Shown: one piece after another, positions 1 through 5,156 of the stretch | How positions within the stretch are numbered: the first letter of the stretch is position 1 | How the letters are laid out: every line of letters starts with the position of its first letter | Assembly: GCA_002350105.1 (NCBI GenBank) | Contig: DEDT01000039.1 | Location: 91,543-123,662 of the forward strand | From: Selenomonadaceae bacterium UBA2897 | GTDB lineage: Bacteria > Bacillota > Negativicutes > Selenomonadales > Selenomonadaceae | Length of the DNA stretch: 32,120 bases | Reading direction: 5' to 3' | Translations under genes and position numbers: made by a program | The notes under the pieces: generated by a model | The model's database searches: none | Seen by the model: the letters and a program-made list of their open reading frames with translations, nothing else | What the model was told of the DNA's origin: nothing

Positions 1-9
1 GAGTCGCTT

Positions 10-38
10 AGTCAAGTCGCCGCCAGGCGAGCTTGACT
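10..38. other. Hairpin of unknown role
   Basis: A near-perfect inverted repeat (AGTCAAG..GCC / GGCG..CTTGACT) around a 4-nt loop. Neither strand has a T-tract after it, so it is not a convincing terminator. It may be the edge of a repeat that continues outside the window. Confidence 0.4.
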
Positions 39-45
39 TCCCTAT

Positions 46-70
46 AAAAAAGGACCGGCGATGCCGGTCC
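46..70 (-). terminator. Terminator of toxin mRNA 1
   Basis: On the minus strand the perfect stem GGACCGGC/GCCGGTCC is followed directly by seven T residues. It lies about 43 nt after the stop codon of the small hydrophobic peptide gene at 113-199 and should end that mRNA. Confidence 0.75.
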
Positions 71-112
71 CCTGCTCAGGTTGTGATCCTAAGACTTTGG
101 GCTTTTGCTGCG

Positions 113-199
113 TTAGTGCCGGTCAAGCCACTTGCAGAGGTAGTAGCTGATTACCCCTGCCACGACCGACAGAAGGAAGTTAAAAAATACTGCGTTCAT
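113..199 (-). CDS. Small hydrophobic peptide, probable type I toxin (TA module 1)
   Basis: This 28-codon gene starts with ATG behind a strong ribosome-binding site (GGAGGTGA, 6 nt spacing). The peptide begins MNAVFFNF, has a hydrophobic core (LLSVVAGVISYYL) able to span a membrane, and ends in a charged tail (CKWLDRH). That layout is typical of membrane-acting type I toxins. Its promoter is TTGCCT-17-TATACT (-35 at 273-278, -10 at 250-255) and a terminator follows at 46-70. A divergent promoter at 264-291 makes a small RNA whose positions 318-327 repeat the bases covering this start codon, so the two RNAs can pair over 10 nt at the ribosome-binding/start region. Similar short peptides ending in a KWLD-like tail are, as far as I recall, common in Firmicutes. 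The toxin role is inferred from layout; the gene itself is well supported. Confidence 0.7.
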   Translation of the reverse strand: MNAVFFNFLLSVVAGVISYYLCKWLDRH

Positions 200-297
200 T
201 GGCTCTCACCTCCTCCGCTACGCACGAAGGAATGTTCCGCAGCAAGATTAGTATAACAAGCTATTGCATTTCAGGCAAGAGATGGTATAATTTAAGT

Positions 298-368
298 AGC
301 TAGGAAGTTGAAGAATAGTTCATTGGCGAAGCAAAAGCCCTCGGGAGTCGTGACCCGAGGGCTTTTGT
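298..368 (+). ncRNA. Antisense antitoxin RNA 1 (predicted)
   Basis: A promoter TTGCAT-16-TATAAT (264-269, 286-291) and a strong terminator (333-366) bound a transcript of about 70 nt with no good reading frame. Positions 318-327 (GTTCATTGGC) repeat 194-203, which is the antisense of the toxin 1 start codon. Positions 359-367 (GGGCTTTTG) repeat 99-107, antisense to the toxin mRNA just past its stop codon. The RNA can therefore bind its target at two places, as RNAII does in the par/Fst system. The promoter overlaps the toxin promoter on the other strand. The start site is estimated from the -10 box. Confidence 0.65.
333..366. terminator. Bidirectional terminator
   Basis: The perfect stem AAAAGCCCTCGGG/CCCGAGGGCTTTT has T-tracts on both strands. 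It ends the small antisense RNA on the plus strand and lies 18 nt past the stop codon of the galactanase gene on the minus strand. Confidence 0.85.
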
Positions 369-383
369 GATATATGAAATGAT

Positions 384-2222
384 TTACTGCTTGATGAACT
401 CGAAATTATCCAGCGAGCCCCAGGTGCCGGGTTTCGCCTGCATGGTGACGCCGATGGTGGCCGTGCCACCTTTGACCTCGATGTCCTTGATTTCCACGGT
501 GTGCCACTCGTTCCACTTCGTGTCCTTGATACCAGCGGTCTGGCGCTTGCCGTTTACCTCGCAGAACAGCTCGTACTTGCTTTGGCCGCCGCCGCCCTGC
601 GTCGATACCCGCAGCGTGTATTTGCCGTCGGGGAGGTTTTTCAGCGTCTGGCTGGCCGTGAAGGCGAATTTCTTGTCGCTCCAGTAGTGCATGGCGCCCT
701 GACCGAGCGCGTCGCCCGCCTTCTGAATGGCACTCACGCATGGATCGCCTTCGATTTTCCAGCCGTTGAGGTTGATGCCCTCGAAATCACCGTTCTGCAC
801 GTAGTTGATTTTATCGCTCACGTTGACGACGCAGAGCACGTCATGTTTCTCGCCGCCATACGAGACCGTGCCATCCACCGTGTATTTGCCCTGCGCATGA
901 TAGACGGGCGCGGGCGTCGCCCAGGTCACGGGCAGCATCTCTGCATGCTCGTCGCTGAACACCACACGCGCGAGGGGCGGCAGCGCGATTGGTGCCTCCA
1001 TGCCGCCCGTGGCGGCCTGCGTCTCCACGTATTCGACTGTCACCGGCACGACGGGCTGGGACGCATCGCTGACCTTGTTGAACACATCCCAGGACTCCAG
1101 TGCCTTGCCGTCCTTGTCGAACATCGCGAGGTTCTCCCACTGGTCGCCCTCGCTGTTCGAGACGCCCGCCCCGCGCACGGCGTACCAGTCCGGCTCCCAA
1201 TAGAACAGGCCGAGGCCGCGCCCGTTCGGCACCTGCGCCAGCCGCTCCATGACGGCGCGCAGGCCCGTGGCCTGCCCCTGCACGCTGGACTTGAAGCCGC
1301 CGATGCGCTCCTGCTCGCTGCCGTAGCAGTTCGGCGTGCCGTCGAAGTCCTGATTCGTATAGCCAAAGGCCGTCTCGGCGATGACCACATCCTTGCCGTA
1401 GCGCTGGCTCACATCGTTGATATTTTTCTGCATGGCATCGAGCGTGCCGTGCCAGAACGGATAGTAGCTGAGGCCGATGACATCGTAGTCATCCGCCGCA
1501 TGCGTTTTCAGCATGTCAAAGAAACTGCGGAACAGCGCGTTGTCGCCGCCATCCGGCAGGTGAATCATGATCTGGATCTTCTTGTCCGTATCGCGCACGG
1601 CCCGTTCGCCCGAGGCGATGAGGCGGCAGAGTTCCTGTCCGCCATCCTTCGCGGGCAGTTGCCCCGTCGGCCAAAGCATGCCGTTCTTGATCTCGTTGCC
1701 GACCTGCACCATCTCGGGCTGCTCGCCCGCCTGCTGGAACATCTTCAGCGTGTCGCGCGTGTAGTTATAGACATCCTGCTCCAGCCGCGCCGCGCTGTGG
1801 CCAGCCCAGGCCGCCGGCGTTGCCTGATGCGCAGGGTCCGCCCACCAGTCGCTGTAATGGAAGTCGATGAGCACCTTGAGCCCCAGCGCATGCGCGCGCT
1901 TCGTCAGCGCCAGCGCCCTTTTCGCGTCGATGTTGCCGCCGCCCTGCGTCGGGTTGTTCCACACGCGGAACCGCACCCAGTTCACGCCGTGGTTCTTCAT
2001 GATCTGCATCTCATCGAGCTGCGTGCCATCCACATCGTAGAACTTCGCGCCCGCGGCCTCCATCTCCGGCAGCATGGACACATCCGCGCCCTTGATGAAA
2101 TCCGGCCGCATCCCCGCCACCGGATTCACCTGCACCGCCGCCTCCGAGAGCGGCTGCCATGCAGCGAGCGAGCCCGCGACCAGCGCCGCGAGCACCACAC
2201 GTTTCAGCAAATTCCTTTTCAT
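384..2222 (-). CDS. GH53 arabinogalactan endo-beta-1,4-galactanase with C-terminal carbohydrate-binding region
   Basis: The protein (612 aa) should cut internal beta-1,4-galactosyl links of type I (arabino)galactan outside the cytoplasm. It starts with a Sec signal peptide (residues 1-28). The GH53 barrel (about 41-385) shows the acid/base Glu177 in VGNEIKNGMLWP and the nucleophile Glu283 in VVIAETAFGYT. Residues 392-470 look like a bacterial Ig-like domain. Residues 473-612 (NGDFE...GWKIEGDP, ending DNFEFIKQ) form a beta-sandwich resembling CBM61-type galactan-binding modules. It is a single-gene unit: promoter and putative RpiR operator lie about 260 nt upstream, behind a MITE that fills the leader. 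It is a paralog of the shorter GH53 at 9009-10226. The family call is secure; the binding-module call is less so. Confidence 0.92.
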   Translation of the reverse strand: MKRNLLKRVVLAALVAGSLAAWQPLSEAAVQVNPVAGMRPDFIKGADVSMLPEMEAAGAKFYDVDGTQLDEMQIMKNHGVNWVRFRVWNNPTQGGGNIDAKRALALTKRAHALGLKVLIDFHYSDWWADPAHQATPAAWAGHSAARLEQDVYNYTRDTLKMFQQAGEQPEMVQVGNEIKNGMLWPTGQLPAKDGGQELCRLIASGERAVRDTDKKIQIMIHLPDGGDNALFRSFFDMLKTHAADDYDVIGLSYYPFWHGTLDAMQKNINDVSQRYGKDVVIAETAFGYTNQDFDGTPNCYGSEQERIGGFKSSVQGQATGLRAVMERLAQVPNGRGLGLFYWEPDWYAVRGAGVSNSEGDQWENLAMFDKDGKALESWDVFNKVSDASQPVVPVTVEYVETQAATGGMEAPIALPPLARVVFSDEHAEMLPVTWATPAPVYHAQGKYTVDGTVSYGGEKHDVLCVVNVSDKINYVQNGDFEGINLNGWKIEGDPCVSAIQKAGDALGQGAMHYWSDKKFAFTASQTLKNLPDGKYTLRVSTQGGGGQSKYELFCEVNGKRQTAGIKDTKWNEWHTVEIKDIEVKGGTATIGVTMQAKPGTWGSLDNFEFIKQ

Positions 2223-2265
2223 AAACGCTTCACCTCATAATACGGGGCGCAGCGCGCCCCAACTC

Positions 2266-2430
2266 TAGGGAAACACTGATTAATAAGTTAGTCCAGATTG
2301 TCGTAGATTTTTCGTCTAGGCAAGGAAGGGACTCGCAGGCATAGCGGTTACTATGCCGAGAGGACCTGACGACGGCTAGGCGGAAAAGATGCGGCAAGAT
2401 GGGCTGACGATTTAATCAGCGTTTCCCTAA
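2266..2430. mobile_element. Palindromic MITE in the galactanase leader
   Basis: The 165-bp element has 18-bp terminal inverted repeats (TAGGGAAACACTGATTAA at the left, the complement of TAGGGAAACGCTGATTAA at the right), with TA at each outer edge consistent with a TA target duplication. The interior is also an imperfect palindrome, centred on GGCATAG-N6-CTATGCC, so the whole element can fold into one long hairpin. It contains no gene. It sits between the promoter and the start codon of the GH53 gene. Confidence 0.75.
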
Positions 2431-2446
2431 CTACTACCTATGATTC

Positions 2447-2499
2447 ATTATAGTTTGCAAGCGTTTACCAGGGTTTCCGAATGCTGAAAAGATTTTCAA
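2447..2499 (-). promoter_or_regulatory. Promoter and putative RpiR operator of GH53-1
   Basis: The -10 box TATAAT is at 2447-2452 and no good -35 hexamer is present. The palindrome CTGAAAAGATTTTCAA at 2484-2499 is centred 39.5 nt upstream of the -10 box, the same distance as at three other promoters in this window. A cre-like sequence (TGCAAGCGTTTACC, 2456-2469) lies between them and could add catabolite control; that part is weak. The lack of a -35 box together with this spacing suggests activation more than repression. Confidence 0.7.
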
Positions 2500-2504
2500 A
2501 CACA

Positions 2505-2570
2505 AAAAGCAGCCACGCGAGGCTGCCACGGTAGATAATAGCGTTGGGAAGATTAGAATCAGTAGGTGAG
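2505..2570 (-). pseudogene. Relic of a porin 3' end with terminator (relic 0)
   Basis: This is the most decayed copy of the repeat. A GCAGCC/GGCTGC terminator stem (2509-2527) is followed by sequence matching the last codons of the porin at 5157-6860 (TYCF plus stop; here one codon has become a stop). It aligns base by base with the relics at 3061, 3918 and 4542. Confidence 0.6.
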
Positions 2571-2577
2571 CTCACCG

Positions 2578-2615
2578 AAAAAGGCCCTGCAGAGTGATTA
2601 CCGCAGGGTCTTTTT
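2578..2615 (-). terminator. Terminator of toxin mRNA 2
   Basis: The stem GGCCCTGC/GCAGGGTC is flanked by A5 and T5. Its loop on the mRNA (CGGTAATCACTC) can pair along 12 nt, with one G-U pair, with the terminator loop of antitoxin RNA 2 (2941-2952), so it may also be a kissing-loop site. Confidence 0.8.
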
Positions 2616-2658
2616 GCACTACAATCGGCTGGTTAGACCAACTGCATGCAGATAGTGG

Positions 2659-2751
2659 TTAATGCCGCCGCTGGCGGATGTAGTCGGTCAATATATTGGC
2701 AATTATGCCAGATAAAATGCCCACTACCAGTGAAGAAATAATCTCGCCCAT
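2659..2751 (-). CDS. Small hydrophobic peptide, probable type I toxin (TA module 2)
   Basis: This 30-codon gene has an ATG behind a strong ribosome-binding site (GGGAGGTGA, 5 nt spacing). The peptide starts MGEIISSL, has a hydrophobic stretch (VVGILSGIIANIL) and a basic end (YIRQRRH), as in small membrane toxins. Promoter: TTCAAC-17-TATACT (2820-2825, 2797-2802); terminator at 2578-2615. An antisense RNA is encoded divergently at 2887-2966 and contains interrupted copies of the start region of this gene. Its layout matches module 1 although the peptide sequences differ, which argues that the arrangement is meaningful. Toxicity is inferred. Confidence 0.7.
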   Translation of the reverse strand: MGEIISSLVVGILSGIIANILTDYIRQRRH

Positions 2752-2886
2752 GTACTCTCACCTCCCTCACAAAACGAGAGGTTCGACGGCTTTCTTAGTA
2801 TAGCATACATCTGTCCATTGTTGAAATCCTGCTTCCTGACAAAATAATATCTTGCCTATCGAGGGTAAAAATGTTATAGTAATGGT

Positions 2887-2966
2887 AAGGAAGAAATAAA
2901 CTCGCGATGGCCATGTGCTATCATCGAAAAGGACCTTACGGAGTGGTTACCGTAAGGTTCTTTTTT
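2887..2966 (+). ncRNA. Antisense antitoxin RNA 2 (predicted)
   Basis: A near-consensus promoter (TTGCCT-17-TATAGT, 2852-2857 and 2875-2880) and a terminator (2931-2966) define an RNA of about 80 nt. Its segments GAAGAAATAA, CTCGC and CCATGT (2890-2916) repeat 2732-2753, the antisense of the first seven codons and the start codon of toxin 2, with a short insertion between them. Its terminator loop GAGTGGTTACCG is complementary to the loop of the toxin terminator. Two separate pairing sites point to a genuine antitoxin RNA. The transcript start is estimated. Confidence 0.65.
2931..2966 (+). terminator. Terminator of antitoxin RNA 2
   Basis: The stem GGACCTTACGG/CCGTAAGGTTC with loop AGTGGTTA is followed by T6. 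Confidence 0.85.
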
Positions 2967-3060
2967 GTGCCATGGATCCAGCAAAAACCACGGGCATGGC
3001 GCAAGGTTGCGAGGCTGCTGGCGGGGGGGGGACGGAAAGCGTGAGATAGGCGCGCAGACA

Positions 3061-3205
3061 AAAAAGTGGCCGCACGGGGCGGCCACGGTAGGTAGTAGTG
3101 TTGGAGGGATTAGAAGCAGTAGGTGAAGGATGCGAGGGCGATGTCGTCGTAGCGACTGAAGTGGCCTGCATGTCGAAGGTTTTCAGATAATAGTAGGAAT
3201 GATGT
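3061..3205 (-). pseudogene. Relic of a porin 3' end with terminator (relic 1)
   Basis: A terminator stem (GTGGCCGC/GCGGCCAC, 3066-3086) is followed by a segment reading GHFSRYDDIALASFTYCF and a stop at 3110-3112, nearly identical to the end of the intact porin. Further upstream the match continues in another frame (YYYLKTFD versus FYRLKPFD in the porin), showing a deletion and frameshift. The copy stops at the HigA-like gene. Confidence 0.75.
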
Positions 3206-3495
3206 TATATCGCTTCGGGTACAAATTCGATTTTCAGTTGCATGCCCATACCAGCGGCCAGTCGTTTCAACGTACGCAAGGAAGGATTGGCGTTGCCACG
3301 CTCCAGTTTGCTGATGTCGCCTTGCGCTATCCCCGTACGCTCAGACAACTCCTTTTGGGTCAGGCCAGTCCTCTTGCGCGCATCAATCATAGCCTGGATG
3401 ACTGCATGCTCCGGTTGAAGCGCCTCGTATTCCCTGCGGAATTCCTCATCTTGCAGCTGCTCTTTCAGGAAATCGTTGAACTTGTTGCTCATCAT
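3205..3495 (-). CDS. XRE-family antitoxin (HigA-like)
   Basis: The 96-residue protein has an N-terminal segment (1-38) that probably binds the toxin and a lambda-repressor-type HTH (about 40-93: RKRTGLTQKELSERTGIAQG, then SKLERGNANPSLRTLKRLA). It should neutralise the toxin encoded just upstream and repress the shared promoter. Its start codon overlaps the toxin stop codon by 4 nt, typical of translational coupling. The toxin-first order is that of HigBA systems. Confidence 0.88.
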   Translation of the reverse strand: MMSNKFNDFLKEQLQDEEFRREYEALQPEHAVIQAMIDARKRTGLTQKELSERTGIAQGDISKLERGNANPSLRTLKRLAAGMGMQLKIEFVPEAI

Positions 3496-3845
3496 ACCCT
3501 CTCCTCTCTGCGTAAAAATTCTGCTCTATACTGCTTCGCCCGCTCTATCTCACGTCGCGACGTTGCCTGTGTTTTCTTAACAAAGCCATTTGTCAGCACG
3601 ATACGTTGATCAACAAAAAAGAAATACATAACCCGCGTAATATCCGAACCAAATTTTGCCCGCAACTCAAAAATGCCATCCTGCAAGTATTTGGAATAAG
3701 GCTCACGCAGTTCGTAGCCGTTACTCTGCAAAAGGCTGATCATATCGACTACCTTCGCACGCATTTTCTTATCCAATGAAAGAATGAAATCCTTGGCGGG
3801 CTGCTCGCCGTTAGTCTTCGTGAAAAACTCAACTTCAAACTCCAT
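3492..3845 (-). CDS. RelE/HigB-like mRNA interferase toxin
   Basis: The 117-residue protein matches the phage Gp49/HigB branch of the RelE superfamily (EVEFFTKTNGEQPAKDFILSL, LRAKFGSDITRVMYFF, FVKKTQATSRREIERA). Such toxins cut mRNA on the ribosome under stress. It is the first gene of the pair and has its own promoter, TTGCAA-17-TATAAT (3887-3892, 3864-3869), and a good ribosome-binding site (AGGAGG). The pair is inserted between two porin-end relics, so it probably arrived as accessory DNA. Confidence 0.87.
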   Translation of the reverse strand: MEFEVEFFTKTNGEQPAKDFILSLDKKMRAKVVDMISLLQSNGYELREPYSKYLQDGIFELRAKFGSDITRVMYFFFVDQRIVLTNGFVKKTQATSRREIERAKQYRAEFLRREERV

Positions 3846-3853
3846 ATCATGCC

Positions 3854-3892
3854 TCCTATAACAATTATATAGGATTTATCCCTTATTTGCAA
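3854..3892 (-). promoter_or_regulatory. Promoter and palindromic operator of the HigBA pair
   Basis: The perfect inverted repeat TCCTATA-N7-TATAGGA (3854-3874) covers the -10 box TATAAT and reaches the ribosome-binding site. The -35 box TTGCAA is 17 nt upstream. This is where a HigA-type antitoxin would be expected to bind to repress its own operon. Confidence 0.75.
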
Positions 3893-3917
3893 CGATACCA
3901 CCCAAGCTGCGCATAAC

Positions 3918-4079
3918 AAAAGTGGCCGCACGGGGCAGCCACGGTAGGTAGTAGAGTTGGGGAGATCAGAAGCAGTAGGTGAAGGATGCGAGGGCGATGT
4001 CATCGTAGCAATTTGTATTTATTATAGCACATTTCGTCCATACGTGGTATAATCATGGTGCCACGGCCCTAACCAAGCC
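3918..4079. repeat. 162-bp direct repeat, copy 1 (porin relic 2 plus toxin promoter)
   Basis: Nearly identical to 4542-4703. It contains a porin terminator stem (3922-3942), the last porin codons on the minus strand (YDDIALASFTYCF, stop at 3966-3968) and, directly joined, the plus-strand promoter and leader of toxin 3. The duplicated block thus fuses a porin end to the toxin promoter. Confidence 0.85.
4048..4053 (+). promoter_or_regulatory. Extended -10 promoter of toxin 3
   Basis: TATAAT preceded by TGG (TGnTATAAT form), with no clear -35 hexamer. The same promoter lies at 4672-4677 for toxin 4. Transcription would begin near 4060. Confidence 0.65.
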
Positions 4080-4107
4080 TACTTCGGTAAGGAAAGGGGG
4101 AATGCAA

Positions 4108-4197
4108 ATGACCTTGCGCGGTGTTTTGATCGAGTTGGTGGTCAGCGTTCTAGGAAGTCTCCTGGCAGCACTGATTCTCCATCTGTTAGCGTGGTAA
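4108..4197 (+). CDS. Small hydrophobic peptide, probable type I toxin (TA module 3)
   Basis: 29 codons. The second of two in-frame ATGs is preferred because it is 7 nt from the GGGGG ribosome-binding site. The peptide begins MTLRGVLIELVV and continues SVLGSLLAALILHLLAW, almost entirely hydrophobic. It shares its second half with module 4 (62% or more identity overall by eye). The start region AATGCAAATGACCTTGCG (4101-4118) recurs exactly at 4329-4346 inside the convergent antisense RNA, so that RNA can mask the start codon with 18 continuous pairs. Convergent layout with direct repeats is the plan of the enterococcal par/Fst locus, although the peptide is not an obvious Fst homolog. Confidence 0.72.
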   Translation: MTLRGVLIELVVSVLGSLLAALILHLLAW

Positions 4198-4250
4198 TGA
4201 TCGCCACATCCAGTGGTACTAACAGAGAAAGGGCCTAACCAGCCCACTAC

Positions 4251-4277
4251 AGCTCCCTGCTCTGCGGGGAGCTTTTT
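4251..4277 (+). terminator. Terminator of toxin mRNA 3
   Basis: Stem AGCTCCC/GGGGAGCT followed by T5. A few nt upstream the mRNA carries TAACCAGCC (4236-4244), complementary to the loop motif GGCTGGTTA found in the antitoxin hairpins. Confidence 0.8.
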
Positions 4278-4284
4278 ATATACA

Positions 4285-4353
4285 CGAAGGGGATAAGCCC
4301 TCGGTAACCGGCCGATAACTCATCCCCAAATGCAAATGACCTTGCGTTTTGAC
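4285..4353 (-). ncRNA. Antisense antitoxin RNA 3 (predicted)
   Basis: Promoter TTGTGT-17-TAGAAT (4383-4388, 4360-4365) on the minus strand gives an RNA of about 70 nt. It starts with the complement of the toxin 3 start region (18 nt, 4329-4346) and ends in a hairpin (4289-4327) whose loop contains GGCCGGTTACC. The T-tract after the hairpin is weak, so the RNA might run on toward the toxin terminator and overlap the toxin mRNA. Confidence 0.62.
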
Positions 4354-4406
4354 ATTACTATTCTACCACATGAAGGGAATTTACACAAGTAAAATAACGA
4401 CTTACG

Positions 4407-4481
4407 ACAAAAAGACGTTTCCGTGGTAACCAGCCCCGAAAACGCCTCATCAGTCGCAAAATGCCCCTACGTACTTGTGAC
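4407..4481 (-). ncRNA. Orphan antitoxin-like RNA 5 (predicted)
   Basis: Promoter TTGCCA-17-TAAAAT (4511-4516, 4488-4493), a body of about 75 nt, and a terminator hairpin (4414-4446) followed by T5, with the same loop motif GGCTGGTTACC as antitoxin 4. The position that is antisense to a start codon in modules 3 and 4 reads, on the plus strand, CAAAATGCCCCTACGT, as if aimed at a toxin starting Met-Pro-Leu-Arg (toxins 3 and 4 start MTLR and MNLR). No such toxin lies in this window. Confidence 0.58.
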
Positions 4482-4541
4482 ATATTTATTTTACTACACC
4501 GTCACGGATTTGGCAAGGTGAATGGATGGGGAACTAACGCA

Positions 4542-4703
4542 AAAAGTGGCCGCACGAGGCGGCCACGGTAGGTAGTAGTGTTGGGGAGATTAGAAGCAGT
4601 AGGTGAAGGATGTGAGGGCGATGTCATCGTAGCAATTTGTATTTATTATAGCACATTTCGTCCATACGTGGTATAATCATGGTGCCACGGCCCTAACCAA
4701 GCC
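4542..4703. repeat. 162-bp direct repeat, copy 2 (porin relic 3 plus toxin promoter)
   Basis: Same content and length as 3918-4079 with only a few substitutions: terminator stem 4546-4566, porin end on the minus strand with stop at 4590-4592, then the extended -10 promoter TATAAT at 4672-4677 and the toxin leader. Confidence 0.85.
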
Positions 4704-4732
4704 AATCTGGTAAGGAAGGGGGCAGACGTCAA

Positions 4733-4822
4733 TTGAATCTACGCCATATTGTGACCGAACTGGTAATCAGCGCGCTGGGGAGTCTCCTGGCAGCGTTGGT
4801 TCTCCATCTGTTAGCGTGGTAG
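4733..4822 (+). CDS. Small hydrophobic peptide, probable type I toxin (TA module 4)
   Basis: 29 codons starting with TTG behind a GGGGG ribosome-binding site. The peptide begins MNLRHIVTELVI and ends SALGSLLAALVLHLLAW, a diverged twin of the module 3 toxin. The TTG start and 10-nt spacing suggest weak translation, as is usual for such toxins. Its start region TGAATCTACG (4734-4743) recurs at 4966-4975 in the facing antisense RNA, and differs from the corresponding bases of module 3 in both places at once. Confidence 0.7.
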   Translation: MNLRHIVTELVISALGSLLAALVLHLLAW

Positions 4823-4880
4823 GTCACCACATTCCGCGGTACTGACAGAGAAAGGGCCTAACCAGCCCACAACCTACGGT

Positions 4881-4903
4881 CCCCTGCTTAGCAGGGGCTT
4901 TTT
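4881..4903 (+). terminator. Terminator of toxin mRNA 4
   Basis: Stem CCCCTGC/GCAGGGG with loop TTA, then T5. The mRNA carries TAACCAGCC (4859-4867) just upstream, a perfect 9-nt complement of the antitoxin 4 loop. Confidence 0.85.
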
Positions 4904-4908
4904 CATGT

Positions 4909-4982
4909 AAAATAAATAGGAATACACTTTGGTAACCAGCCGCAGTGTATCCCTCAGACGCCAAATGAATCTACGTTTTGAC
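4909..4982 (-). ncRNA. Antisense antitoxin RNA 4 (predicted)
   Basis: Promoter TTGCCA-17-TAAGAT (5012-5017, 4989-4994). The RNA of about 74 nt carries the complement of the toxin 4 start region (4966-4975, 13 of 14 matching with flanks) and ends in a GGATACACT/AGTGTATTCC hairpin (4919-4952) with loop GCGGCTGGTTACCAA and a T-rich tail. It can pair with the toxin mRNA at the start codon and near the 3' end. Confidence 0.67.
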
Positions 4983-5103
4983 ACATTTATCTTACCACAC
5001 CGCCACGGTTTTGGCAAGAGGATTGGCGGACATGCAGCGCCAGCCGAGGCCGCAGCCGCGGGCGCCGGTGTCCCAGCGGCTGCCGGTGCCGCCCGCGCGG
5101 CGC

Positions 5104-5133
5104 ATAATAAAAGTGGCCGCACGAGGCGGCCAC
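5104..5133 (-). terminator. Terminator of the porin gene
   Basis: Stem GTGGCCGC/GCGGCCAC and a T-rich tail on the minus strand, 24 nt after the porin stop codon. The same hairpin is kept in the relic copies at 2509, 3066, 3922 and 4546. Confidence 0.85.
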
Positions 5134-5156
5134 GGTAGGTAGTAGAGTTGGGGAGA

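Noticed and set aside
501..2240. A 579-codon open frame on the plus strand opposite the galactanase
   Set aside because: It is Arg/His/Leu-rich with no family resemblance and mirrors the codon bias of the GH53 gene on the other strand. Similar mirror frames opposite the PTS, GH53-2, GH1, aldolase and CobT genes were rejected for the same reason.
4053..4247. A 64-codon minus-strand frame opposite toxin 3
   Set aside because: It has no ribosome-binding site and runs through the toxin and its promoter; the plus-strand peptide with promoter, RBS and terminator explains the region better.
3918..5133. CRISPR array
   Set aside because: The repeated units are long, few and unevenly spaced, and they are explained by porin relics and toxin modules.
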